A DNA stretch of 64,000 nucleotides from Podochytrium sp. JEL0797 (GCA_027596195.1 JADGJG010000026.1:1-64000); one strand, 5' to 3'. Numbered from the stretch's first letter, positions 51,037 to 62,757 are shown. Notes: generated from the letters alone by a model not told the origin. Numbers and translations: made by a program.

Positions 51037-52105
51037 TCAAGGCGTCCCCTGTCTCGTCCAAACAAACACCTCGCGAACCTCCTTTCTAAACAAAAATACT
51101 AATAAAGGCGTAATCACGACGTCGGCAGCCAACATAATCACGCTGCAATCATAATATAGGCCGGTCGGATCAAACAGGGGCAGGAATCCGTATGCGTACG
51201 ATCTCATTTGATACGAGTAGAAGGGCGCGTAGCAAATCACCAGCGAAAGAGACAGCATCAAGCACCTGGCCAAGATTTGCCTTTCGATGCGGTTGCGCAC
51301 CAATTCAAGTGCCTCTGGGTCGTGCTTGTCGTCTCTATCCGACATGAAGACAGTCACAAGCTCCGGGATCTCTTCAAACTTCTTGGAGTAGAAGCGGTAT
51401 GTGCGGAAGTAACAGCTTGCGATGAGGGTGACAGTCATGGCATAATAACTGGACGCGACGACCACCCAAGCTGTGCGTTGCAGATCACCGTCGGGCTTGA
51501 TTCCGTCGAAAGTTGTAGAAGAGGCAAACATCCAGACAACTATGCCAATGCTGAGGGCAGAAAATGAATACAAGCCGGCATAGTACAACCGCGACGCCGA
51601 ATGGTAACTCTTGACTTGAAAGAAGCGCTCCATGGCTAGGTGCGCGTTAAGGCAGAAAATGCAAATAACCATGACACTGCTGTGTAGTCGTTAGGATGCA
51701 TTCTCGAAAAGAACGGAATGCTCACCAAAACGCTGCAGCTCCAACATTCTGCAAAGTGAGTGTGCCTGAGCTTTGGAACTTGTGAAAGACTGTGCGGCCA
51801 ACAGACCAAATGAAGCATATGCTGACTAATCCACAAGTAATTCTATCCATTGTTGTTTTCAAAAGACGCTTGTGGTTCCAATAAATAGCCAATATAATCA
51901 ATCCATTCATGGCGATTCCAGCAGAGTAAATGTACATCAGGATTGAGATGACTTTGGAAGCAGAGAGGGCCGGGGGTGGCAGGGTGGTGAGGATCACAAT
52001 CTGCGCGGGAGTGAGGCAAGAGTGTGGTGGGAGTCCGGGCGGGAGGGTATCAGCAAGACCGGGCGGATATCCGCAGGTGTCGTTTCGTTGCGATGCAGCA
52101 TTCAT
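51037..52105 (-). CDS. Rhodopsin-like 7TM receptor, array copy 2
   Basis: Exons (minus): 52105-51726 and 51676-51037 (339 aa). Same N-terminal plan (C-G-Y-P-P-G-L-A...L-P-P-G-L-P-P-H-S-C-L-T-P) and same phase-2 intron as copy 1. Helix 3 ends L-A-M-E-R-F-F, so the tyrosine of E-R-Y is Phe here. Helix 6 has V-I-C-Y-A-P-F-Y and helix 7 D-V-V-I-T-P-L-L-V-F. The start at 52105 follows a GTG two codons upstream that is not an ATG. Confidence 0.83.
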
Positions 52106-52282
52106 TTCCACTTCCCCGATGAATGAATTGAATTTATTTCGTCAAATTCCAGTCAAATTCATCCGCCACTTCTAATTGATTGACTAATGCAGCAAAACTT
52201 CTAATTCAAAATTACAGCACCAGCATGCTCGCCTTAACTTTCTGTTACGCCTCCACAGTTTATTTTGAACGTTGAGATAGGC

Positions 52283-53372
52283 TCACTTCCAGAACATGAA
52301 AGCCTCGCGAACCTCCTTTCGAAACAAGAACACCAACAAAGGTGTAATCAAGACATCAGCCGACAGCAAAATCACAGTGATGGAGTAAAAAATCCCAGTC
52401 GGATCAAACAGAGGTAGAATTCCGTACGCGTATGACATGATTTGATATGAGTAAAAGGGCAAGTAGCATATGACCAGTGAAAGAGACAGCATCAGGCACC
52501 TGGCCAAGATTTGCCTTCCGACTCGGTGTCGCACCAAGCCGAGCGTCTCGGGGTCGTCCTTGTTCTTGCTGTCTCTCTCGGACATGAAGAAGGTTGCGAG
52601 CGCTGGGTTCCCGTCGAATTGCCTGGAGAAGAAGAGGTATGTGCGGGTATAGAACCACACAATGAGAATGATGGTCATTCCGTAGCAGAAGGTCGCGACC
52701 ACGACCCACGTTGTGCGTTGCGGATCACTGTCGGGCTTGACTCCATCGTACGTGGTTGTATCAATAAACATCCAGACGACTGCCCCAATACAGATTGTGG
52801 TGACAGAGTACAAGCCGGCATACAGTCGCGACTCGCAGGGGTGATTCTCGATTTGGAAGCATCTCTCCATGGCCAGCTGCACATTGAGGCAGAAAATTGA
52901 CAAGATCATGATGTTTCTATTTTTCATGTATTTAGAATTGGAAGAACTGAGCTTAAAAAAACACAAATCGGGGCAAGGAACGGAATACTCACGAAAACGC
53001 GGCAGCTCCCGCATTCTGCAAAGTCAGTACGTTCAAGCCTTCTAACCCGTGAAAGAGTGCACGGCCAAAGGACCAAACGAAGCAGACACCAACAAGTCCG
53101 AAAGTAAGTCGATCCAACAACGTTTTCAAAAGAGACTTGTGGTTCCAGCAGCAGGCAAACAAAATCGATCCGTTCATAACTACTCCAGCTGCGTAAATGT
53201 ATAGCAGGATTGTGACAACTGTGGAAACAGAGATGGCCGGGGGTGGCAGGGTGGTGAGGATAGCAATCTGCGTGGGAGTGAGGCAAAAGCTTGGTGGGAG
53301 ACCGGGCGGGAGGGAAGTGGCAAGTCCAGGAGGATATCCGCATTGGTCGTTGGGCGGCGATGGAGAGTTCAT
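52283..53372 (-). CDS. Rhodopsin-like 7TM receptor, array copy 3
   Basis: Exons (minus): 53372-52993 and 52916-52283 (337 aa). Subfamily I N terminus (C-G-Y-P-P-G-L-A...C-L-T-P), seven helices, and the shared phase-2 intron. Helix 3 ends L-A-M-E-R-C-F, replacing the E-R-Y tyrosine with Cys, which may alter activation. Helix 6 V-I-C-Y-L-P-F-Y and helix 7 D-V-L-I-T-P-L-L-V-F. Closest to copy 1, with long stretches of identity in the third cytoplasmic loop (F-F-M-S-E-R-D...D-D-P-E-T-L-G-L-V-R-H-R-V). Confidence 0.83.
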
Positions 53373-53466
53373 TTCCCCTTCTGCGATGAATGAATTTTGA
53401 ACGGGAATTCGAGTTGATAAAATCTGTGATATTCTACAATGGTCGCCTTCCTTCCCTTCAAAAAAT

Positions 53467-54524
53467 TCACTTCCAAAAATACAAAGCTTCACGCATCTCC
53501 TTCTTGAAATACAAGACGAGCATCGGTGTGACCTGGAAATTTTTGAGCAAATTGGCGCAGACAAGGAAAAACAAACGCGAATGAAGCGACGTACCACCAT
53601 GTCAACAGCCAGCATGATAGCTCCGGCAAAAAAAAATTGACCCTGAGGATCATACGCTGCGATATTACCGCTGTTTGCCACAAACAGAACGCTCCAAGTG
53701 AACAACGGCAGGTAGCAAATCACCAACGAAATGGAAAGGAGCACGCATTTGATGAGAATCGTTCTCTCTGATGGGGTGAATGAATGATGAGCTTTGCAGT
53801 GTGGCTAGTCGCACTCCCAAATCGTACCAACTCGCAGCCGAATAAGCTCCAGAGTTTCCATATTGTTGTTCCGCTCATCACCCTCCTTCATGAAGAAGGT
53901 CAACATCATTGGATTTTCGCGGAATTGGCGTGCAGAGTAGCGGAATGTCCGCACATAACACCAAATCATGATGAGGACAGTCCCCACGAACGTGGCAATG
54001 ATTTCACTGATCCACATGGTTTGTTGCAGCGTATACTCGGGTCCGACGCCGTTGCTTGGCTTCATATTGAATTTTCAGCGAATACTGCGCGATCAGTCAT
54101 CAGGGGTCCTCACCGACGTCGAGAAGGCGTAACAAACTATCCCTAGAAAGACAAACATCACGGAATACAGCGCCGTGAACAACTGCCTCGCGTATGGGTG
54201 CTCCCTTATTTGAAAGTACCGCTCCATGGCCAAACTGCCGTTGAAGAAGAAGATCAACACGAGGCACAGGTTTGAGAAAGCGGCACTCGTGGGATCGCTG
54301 TGTGCGAGATTTCCAACGCCCTGCATGGTTTCGATCACGACTCGGCCGAGGGACCAGATGAAGGAGACGAGGAGGAGGGCGAATGTGATACGGTCCATGC
54401 GGGATTTGAGAAGCTTCTTGGGGAACAGGGCCGATGCCGCCAGGCAGACGCCGTTCAAGAGGGTCGCAAGGCCGTAGACGTACAGCTTGATCATGATGAC
54501 CTGGTCGAACGTGAGGACGAACAT
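53467..54524 (-). CDS. Rhodopsin-like 7TM receptor, array copy 4
   Basis: Exons (minus): 54524-54114, 54059-53828, 53767-53595, 53532-53467 (293 aa). Subfamily II: almost no extracellular N terminus (M-F-V-L-T-F-D-Q straight into helix 1). L-A-M-E-R-Y-F, V-I-C-Y-L-P-L-F and D-M-V-V-T-P-M-L-V-L-Y-F mark helices 3, 6 and 7. Three introns, at different places from subfamily I. The acceptor before exon 2 (at 54060) was set by alignment with copy 5. Confidence 0.8.
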
Positions 54525-54708
54525 CGGGCTGCGGGCTGTGGGACGAAAAGTGCGGAGAGATCTGGATCTCTGTCGGGCGCCGTGCCGCCTTTCTCTTCTT
54601 CGAACCAAATTTTTTCCCCTAAATTTTTCAAATTGATGAAATTGATTGTGATAGCGAATTAATATTGTGTTGCTATATTCTATCATATTCTACAATGGTT
54701 GCCTTTCC

Positions 54709-55713
54709 TCACTTCCAAAAATACAAAGTTTCGCGCATCTCCTTCTTGAAATATAGCACAAGCATCGGCGTAACCACCATGTCAACAGCCAGCATGATCG
54801 CTCCGGCAAAAAAGAATTGACCCTGTGGATCGTACACTGCCGCGTTGCCGTTATTGGCCACAAACAGAACGCTCCAGATGAACAACGGCAGGTAGCAAAT
54901 CACCAAAGAAATGGAAAGGAGCACGCATTTGATGAGAATCGTTCGCTCTGATGGGGGTGAAATATGAGTTTTGCAAGGCGGCAGGTCACACTCCCAAATC
55001 TCACCAACTCGCAGCCGAATAAGCTCCAGAGTTTCCATATTGTTATTCCGCTCGTCGCCCTCCTTCATAAAGAACGTCAACATCATTGGATTTTCTCGGA
55101 ATTGGCGTGCGGAATAGCGGAATGTCCGCACATAACACCAAATCATGACGAGAAGAATCCCGACGAATGTGGTTATGATTACACTGATCCACATGGTTCG
55201 TTGCAGCGCGAAATCGGGTCCGACACCGAATCTGCTTGTCTGTAAACTAATTAATAGGGAATCGAGCGAATACGGCGTCGTGATTTAATCACGGGTCCTC
55301 ACCGACGTCGAAAATGCATAACAGACGATCCCCAGAAAGACAAACATCACAGAATACAGCAGCGTGAACCACTGCCTCGCGTATGGGTGCTCCCTGATTT
55401 GAAAGTACCGCTCCATGGCCAAGCTTCCGTTGAAGATGAAAATCACGACGAGGCACAGGTTTGAAAAACCGGCACTCGTGGGATCGTCTTGTCCGAGATT
55501 ATCAACACCCTGCATGGTTTCGATCACGACTCGGCCGAGAGACCAGATAAAGGAGACGAGGAGGAGGGCGAATGTGATGCGGTCCATGCGGGATTTGAGG
55601 AGCGTCTTGGGGAAAACGGCCGACGCTACTAGGCAGACGCCGTTCAGGAGAGTCGCAAGCCCGTAGACGTATAACAGGATCATGATGACCTGATCAACCG
55701 TGAGGATGAACAT
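54709..55713 (-). CDS. Rhodopsin-like 7TM receptor, array copy 5
   Basis: Exons (minus): 55713-55303, 55239-55005, 54947-54709 (294 aa). A near-twin of copy 4 through most of its length, with identical loop blocks such as R-Y-S-A-R-Q-F-R-E-N-P-M-M-L-T-F-F. It lacks the last intron of copies 4 and 6, so helix 7 (D-M-V-V-T-P-M-L-V-L-Y-F) is read straight through. E-R-Y intact. Confidence 0.83.
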
Positions 55714-55847
55714 CGGGCTGCGAGACGGAAAGTGGGGAGAGATCTGGATCTCTGTCGGGCGCTGCGCCTCCCACTTCTCTTCTTCGAACCACTGCTGATT
55801 AAAAATTTCTGTCGAGCAAGAATACGAGCTTTGATTCAGGCATCGAA

Positions 55848-56908
55848 TTATTTCCAAAAATACAGAGCCTCACGCATTTCCTTCTTGAAATACAAAACGA
55901 GCACCGGCGTCACCTGGAATTCAAAGGTTATTCCTTGCTGTCCCGCCTCGCGAAAACAACTCACCACCATATCGACAGCCAAGAAAATCACCCCGATAAA
56001 GAAGAATTGCATGTCTGGATCAAATATAAGAGGGTTGCCATTGTGGTAGGCGAACAGGAGGCACCACGAGAACAGCGGCAGATAGCAAATCACCAGCGAA
56101 GCAGAAAGAAGGACGCATTTGACGAGAATCTGGCGTTCTGAATAGAAGCCATGCAGCTCAGGCCATGTAATCACCAAAACACGCGTTTGCAAAGTATCCT
56201 CACCGACTCTGAGGCGAATGAGTTCCAGATTTTCCGAATCATCCCATTCCTCTCCTTGCTTCATGAAGAATGTCAGCATGGTTGGGTTCTCGCGGAATTG
56301 TCGTGCAGAGTAACGAAACGTGCGAGTGTAGCACCAAATCATGATGAGGAGAATTCCAAAAAACGTCAACATGAGTTCTCCGATCCACAAATTCATCTGC
56401 AGCGAAGAATCAGGCCCAGCACCGGTCAAACTCGTCTATTAAATTAAGGGTTTACAATGGGCTTGGGATGGGCTTGTCAAAACCAAGATCTCACCGAAGT
56501 TGAGAAGGCGAAAACAACGATTGCGAGGAACCCTGCCATCACGAGATACAGTGCCGTGAACAGCTCCTTCCCCAATGGATGCCCCTTGATCTGAAAGTAC
56601 CGTTCCATCGCCAAACTCCCGTTCAAAAAGAAGATGAGGACAATACACAGGTTTGAGAATCCCGCACTGCACGTATCGCTTTGGGCGAGTACATGGCGAG
56701 CCTGCATCGATTCGATCGCTACCCGTCCCAGGGACCAGAGAAACGAGACGAGGAGGAGACCAAACGTGATGCGGTCAATACGGGATTTGAGGAGTTTCTT
56801 GGGGAACATGACGGATGCGAAGAGACAGATTCCGTTCAGGGCGGTACCGGCGGCATAAGTATATAATAGGATCAATATGACCTGGTCATTGGAGAGTGAG
56901 AGATCCAT
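55848..56908 (-). CDS. Rhodopsin-like 7TM receptor, array copy 6
   Basis: Exons (minus): 56908-56495, 56435-56204, 56137-55965, 55913-55848 (294 aa). The most diverged subfamily II member but with all the same landmarks: L-A-M-E-R-Y-F, V-I-C-Y-L-P-L-F, D-M-V-V-T-P-V-L-V-L-Y-F and K-K-E-M-R-E-A-L-Y-F-W-K at the end. Intron positions match copy 4. The start at 56908 (M-D-L-S-L-S) gives the same short N terminus as copies 4 and 5. Confidence 0.83.
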
Positions 56909-56989
56909 GATTGGTGAGCCACAGGAGAATTTTAACAAGCTTGTTGATTAAATTTCGATCGCGGATCTCATAATTTAATTGAATTGAAA

Positions 56990-57190
56990 AAGAAAATATA
57001 CAATAAACATCGGGGGAATGAGGACGTCCACCGACAGGCGCATGACACACGCATAGAAATATGCACCATTGGAATCAAATGGAAATGTAACAAAGCAGAA
57101 ACGAGACGGAGCATCACGCATTTAATCAACACTTGGCGTTCCAAGGTGTCCCGATGCAGCTCGAGAGATTCGTGGTCCATATCAATCATG
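56990..57190 (-). pseudogene. Truncated 7TM receptor relic
   Basis: On the minus strand, S-L-E-L-H-R-D-T-L-E-R-Q-V-L-I-K-C-V-M-L-R-L matches the loop before helix 6 of the array copies. Then, in another frame, A-Y-F-Y-A-C-V-M-R-L-S-V-D-V-L-I-P-P matches helix 7. Helix 6 and all upstream helices are missing. It has no start and is evidently dead. Confidence 0.75.
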
Positions 57191-57316
57191 TTCTGGGAAA
57201 AACTTGACGGCGCGTGGCCTTGTACTCAACTTTCATTCTTTCTCCCCTGCTCTGCTTGAGGAATGATTCTTTTCTCTCATGATCGTGTAAATCTTGAGCG
57301 TAAATCTTCGCCAGGA

Positions 57317-59547
57317 ATGAGACCCCCAGCACATCTCGCGGCAATATCCACCCTCTTCGCCCTCTTCCACTCCACCCATGCAGCACCTTTCAATTTCTTT
57401 GCAGAAGAAATAGCCATCGAAAACGACGCGTTTCTCCACCACTCGGTGCGAGACATTGAGATTCAAGACGACTCCCAACTTTCCCCCGGGATTTCAAAAC
57501 GCAATTTCGACGCTGCCGGAAACGGAATCACGTTCCCCACGACGGCGCAACCCTTGTCCCTGGGACAGTCGTACGTGTTCAAGTTTATCACGGCCAACCC
57601 GGTTAACTGGGATACGATTACTGTGGATTTGTATTTCGTCCAAGTGAGTCGTCTGTTTTGCAAGCGCGTTGCATCTCAGCCGAAACAAACCTCATTGCTT
57701 TCGCGTAGGATCAACAATACTTTGTCACCAATCTTGTCCAAATTGATCCGTCTGAAGCTTTGGACCCCCGCAATGCGCTTGCTGCCAGCATTCCCGTCAC
57801 GATTCCAGTTTCCGTCGGAACGGGATCTCTCTACATTGTCAAAATCTATGGAAAAGATAAAGGCACAGGACTAGTGTTTAGCCTTCCAGACTCTTCGTCC
57901 TTTTCGATAGTGAATCCCTATGGAGGTGAGGCCGATTTTTATAGTCAAAACACTCTGATTCGTTCTGATTAGGAGAGTGGAACCACCCTGCTACTTCCGA
58001 TGTTTGGTTCACTGGCAGAACGTCTGTTCTCAACTTTGTTTTGGGAAGTCAATTCGTCACTGCGCAAACGTGAGCCACACCATTTATCTCCATTTACTCC
58101 CCGAAATTACACTCGATTTGATTATTCACCCTCATGCATGCAGAATGAGACTCGAGGCAACAGGAATCACCTTCGACCGCACCGTTCCCATCGTGCAAAG
58201 CATTCCAATCACCCCAAGCATGACTCTCGGATTCCCGTCGACCCTCTCGCTCAACATTCCAATTTGTTTTGATGCTTCTTTGGTTGGTGCATTATTCAAA
58301 TCGCCCCCGAAAACTCATGTCGCCTGTGCCATATTAGGCATTTTACGTCCGATTCGTTCCAAATGATGGGCCATTCGCGTCACCTGCCAATCGAAGTTTA
58401 GGCGCCTTGTCGCAAGGATACTCTCTCCCCTCCGACACGTAAAACAAAAAACCCCCACATCCTGCATTTCCACCAAGAATCACTCACGCCCCCCTTCCCT
58501 CCAGATTTATCCTCTATACCAGCGCCCTCCTCACAAACTACAACCTCCTCCTCAACATCACCCTCCCCACCCTCCCCACCCCCCTCAAATCCAACACAAT
58601 CACCTCCCTCTTCATCAGCACCCCCGTAACCCTCACCTGGCGATACATGATCCCCAAACCCGGGGTATCAAACTGGAACGTGGATCTCTATTCCTGCGGG
58701 GACACGAGCGCCCATTTTGCGGGTATGAGAGTGTTGACGGGGAGTGCGGTGACGCAGTTCACGTGGACACCGGATCAGACTGTTCCGGCGGGGCTGTATT
58801 ATTTTAGGGTGTGGGGGTATGCGAGTGGGAGTGTGGTGACGGATCAGGTGGATGCTGTGAGTCAGATTAGTGGGGTGTTTACGGTTGTGAATCCGGTGAT
58901 GGCGCCTGTTTTGAGTTGAGTTTTTTCGTTTCTGTGGAGAAGGGGGTGATACTGGTAAAAGCTGACGTTTCTATTATAGAAATCACGGCACTTGCGGCGC
59001 CGAATTGGAATCTGGGTTGCAGAGCCAACGTGACGTGGAACGTGACGCAAACTACCACAGGAACGGATATCCTTGGCTGGGAGATTGATTTGTACCAAAA
59101 CTCGAGTAAGTGCGCAGCCTAAATTTATAGAACCGAAAAAAACTCACTTCTCCTTCAACAAAAGAATCCTTCAAATTTGTCCAAACCCTCACCAACACAT
59201 CCTCCCTTCCCGCCAACACCACCTGGACCCTCGTCCAAATCCCGCTCAACATCCCCACAGGATTCGACTACTTTGTCCGCGTCCGCGCCCTCCTCGATCC
59301 ATTGCTCTACCCCAACCAAGACGTTGGAAACATCACGTCGTGGTTCAAAATCAACCAGGCCCCACCCGTTGCGTCGCGCAATTCTACTGTGGCGAATTTT
59401 GCAGAGAATGTGCAGAGGCCGAGTGGGAATGGGACGTCGGGGCAGCAAACAGGGAATCCGAATCCGTTCCCGAATCGAGGGGAGGTGGGTGTGTCGGTGG
59501 CGTACGCGTTGGGTTTGGTCGGGATGGTGTTTGCGTTCACGTTGTAA
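57317..59547 (+). CDS. KNH/Kre9-like GPI-anchored wall protein with repeated beta-sandwich domains
   Basis: Exons 57317-57643, 57709-57925, 57973-58069, 58144-58282, 58338-58438, 58505-58914, 58980-59105, 59165-59547 (599 aa). Signal peptide H-S-T-H-A-A. Three or more domains of the Ser/Thr-rich KNH type follow, each with a T-W-x-[VY] core strand pattern (V-T-L-T-W-R-Y, V-T-W-N-V-T-Q-T) and a Y-F-V-R-V / F-Y-V-R-F-V-P-N-D-G-P-F strand. Many N-x-S/T sites. The C terminus is a small-residue omega region plus hydrophobic V-S-V-A-Y-A-L-G-L-V-G-M-V-F-A-F, fitting GPI anchoring. The family supports beta-1,6-glucan assembly or wall organisation in yeasts. Confidence 0.8.
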
Positions 59548-59634
59548 AATTTGGTAGAGAGACGGGTAGAGAGACGTGCAGCATTTCATTTTAGAATAAA
59601 GAAAACGCGAGAAATCTATTAACTTTCTACAATA

Positions 59635-61911
59635 TCAAATCGACCGAATCAAATCCTCATACAAAGTAGGTACATGATCTCCCAACATCTCCCCCCCAAA
59701 CACCAACTCCCCAAACACCCCACCCGCCTCCGGCCTTTCCACCTCCCTCACATCCACCCCTCCCTCACGCTTCGATACCCAAAATGACCTCCCTGTGGGA
59801 TACAACTTGCGATTCTTCATACACGCATCGACCATGTCCGTATTCACGCGTGTCAAGAGGGATTCTTGTTCCCGTGAGACCGTGGCGCCGAGAGTCGCCT
59901 TCTGCGCGGCGTATTGAGAAATGAGGCCAGATGCCATGTGAGGCGTGCGATGCATATATGCCACAACATTCGTCAAGTCGCGGATGGACCCCAAACTCAA
60001 ATTCGGCACAAAGTCGTTCCCAACAACCACGTTTGTGATTAACGAGTTGAATTCGGTCGCGTATCGCGTTGTGTTGTTGTCTGTGTCCACACGTGCGATG
60101 ATGGCGGGGGTTGCGTACGAGAAACAATGGATTCTTGTGTCGGCAGGGAACCCAGTCTCGGGTCGTACTCGACCCGTCCGCGCGTCGCCCCATTGAAGGG
60201 TGATTAAACTCGCGAGTCCCGCGCCGAGGGAGTGGCCTGTCACAATGAGGCTGTACCCCGGATGCGCTAGGAGACCTTCAAGCACGGCTTCGTACACGTG
60301 AGGAGGGGTGGGTGTGGTTTTGAACGGGTTCGGGAGCCCGTTTTCGCGCGCTTGATGGGTTTGCGCGGCAATGAGAGTGGACCATTCGGTGGCGGGGAGC
60401 GTGAAGCGCGTGGCGGCGGCGTGCATTCCGCTGTGGACGATGTATGGGGTTTCGTTGATGGTAATGGGGGTGTAGGAGCATGTGAGGTCGACGAGGAGGT
60501 CGTGGAGGGAGAGTGTGCCGCGGAGGCAGAGGACGACGGATTGGTTCGGGTGGTCGAGGATGAGGTAGAATGTGGGGTTGTAGTGGGATGTGTTTTCGGG
60601 GAGGAGGCGTGGGACGGAGGAGATGCTGGAGAGGAGTTGGTTTTGGGTGGATTGTTTGTTGTGGTCTGTGGTGTGAACGATTTCGGGGAGGGGGCGAGTG
60701 GTGTAGTTTGAAAAGAAGGCGTGGTTGGGTGAGACTGATTGGCTGGATCCACGCGTGTTGTGGAAGTTGAGCTCGTTGTCGAGGGTCATGGAGGAGGGGT
60801 TGAGGACGTTGATGGCGAGTTTTCCATAGCTTCCAGCGGCGAAGCGGACGTAGCGGCGGATGTTTTGGAACAGGCGAGAGGCAGAGAGGGCACTAAAGTC
60901 GTCGAAGCTTTGATTGTTGGCGTCGAATGCTGTGTGCGAGAATTGAGTGGGTGGTCGGAGGTGAAAACGACGCGTGAAAACAGGACATACCGCTTCCAAT
61001 GTGCCCAAGCACCACTGAATCATCCACATTCCCATCGACAATCACACTCCCTTCCTCCACTTCGCCCAATTCCTCAATATCCGCATTCGCAACCCCCAAC
61101 CCGAGATTCGTTTCAGCATCACCCCGCCTCTCAGCAGCATCCAACGACCCCAACAACGACTCGGAACACTCTGCCAACGCACGCTCCTCATACGACTTGA
61201 TTGCCAACCGCTGCAAACAAATCCACCCCGTAATCGACTTCACAATCTCCACTGCCCCGATCGAATTCAATGTGCGTTTGGGCGCCGTAACAGCAGAAGA
61301 CGCTTCCACAACCATTGCATCCCCTTCCTCCACCTCCATCAACACCGGCGACTCATCAGCATCCAAATCGCGCTCCAACTCGCGTTGCACCAACCCCGCA
61401 AACTCCTCAATCGCGCGACTCATTTCCGTGTCCCCGAATACGTTCCCAACTCCATCAATACCCTGCGACGCAGCATCGAGACCCAAGTTGGTGAAATACT
61501 CTCCGACACGGATCCCCGCGTTGGAGATCTTGTCGGCGGCGAAGAGCGTTGTGGAGAGGATTCCGGTCGGTTCGATGCCCGAGTGGTCCACGACTGCGCG
61601 GGCCACGTTGATGCTCGTGCTTGTGGCATATTTGGCGAATGAGAATCCGAATTGGGAGACGAGTTTGGCAGTGTTGAGGGCAAAGGCCTGTGTGTTGGGA
61701 GAGGTTGGCAATCGATCTCGAGGGGCGTTAAGGAAGCACTTACCAGGCCGTCTGTGACGGTAGATACGGATTCGCGGATGCCGGGGCCTGGGGCAGGTGG
61801 TGATGGGGGCGTGGCGAGGGCGACTGTGCCTGCGGTTTCATCAACGGGGTCTTCGAAGATCATCATGGTGTCGAGAGAGTGTACGGAATCGTCGGGTTCG
61901 GATGCCATCAT
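59635..61911 (-). CDS. Class 3 lipase, sn1-diacylglycerol-lipase-like
   Basis: Exons (minus): 61911-61744, 61687-60991, 60929-59635 (719 aa; an ATG 3 bp further in is equally good). The N-terminal half is helical with no clear membrane anchor. The catalytic half has V-V-L-C-L-R-G-T-L-S-L-H-D-L-L-V-D-L, the pattern of sn1-DAG lipases, and G-H-S-L-G-A-G with Ser at about 522. Likely Asp is in V-G-N-D-F-V-P (about 594) and His in G-D-H-V-P-T-L (about 706). Expected to hydrolyse diacylglycerol or monoacylglycerol lipids at membranes. The start pairs back to back with the LCB2 promoter region. Confidence 0.87.
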
Positions 61912-62757
61912 TATAAGGCGCTTTTCGGATGATTCCAGGGTGATTCGTGGGGCGCTGTGATTCGAGATCTGATTGTTTCGTGTGCCAAGCGGAGAAATTG
62001 AGGGGAAAATTGATTGCCTCGTGGGCCAGAAGCTTCGAAACAAGCGCGTCAACGTGCGGACTTTGGATGAACAGGATATCGCTTTATTGCTATTGAATCG
62101 CCTGCAACGGATAAGTCGATTGGCTTTTCTTTTCCTTCCATTAAAGATTGAACTGTAATTTAATTAAAGATTTGAAAATTTCATCTGCGTGGATGTCGCT
62201 GAACCAAGCGCGTGTTAAAATGCGAATCCCGTTTATTCCATAACTTGAGATATAACACTGAAAACGCGAGTATAGTTGTTCGAATTTATTGTCCAAGAAT
62301 TGATGTGTAATCCCAGATTGAAAAGATACGATATCATCGTTGATAACACAATTTTGACGCAGTTTTTTGGCTTCGATATTTAACTTATTCACATTTCTCA
62401 GCGCCTATGCCGGACGGTAGGACTTGCGGAGATGATGAATCAGGAAAGAGAAAATCGGTAACAACACGTCATTTGTCAGTCATTTGTCGTCTCTATTTCG
62501 AATCGCAAGGAGAAATTTGATGTGACATTTGCTGTTGAGAGACGTGAAACGGAGTTGAAACAGCATATTTTCAAATCCACCCCGCCGGTTTTCTCAAGCG
62601 GGCCCACCTTGGAGGAGACGTCAAAGAAAGAACCCGCCCAGCGTTTAAAAGCCATTGGAATTTTCTTTATTCAGCGCCTAGTTCTTACAAATCCAAAAAG
62701 TGAGTGATATTGTGTTTTCGACAATTTCGCTGATTCCCAAAAAGATACTTCTTCAAA
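61912..62757. other. Divergent intergenic region, AT-rich
   Basis: About 846 bp between the lipase and LCB2 starts. It has one 83-codon minus-strand frame (62141-62392) with AT-driven composition and no recognisable features. I see no RNA gene. Confidence 0.4.

Noticed and set aside
62141..62392. 83-codon minus-strand frame upstream of LCB2
   Set aside because: AT-driven composition, no recognisable motif, no intron or promoter signals; may be chance.
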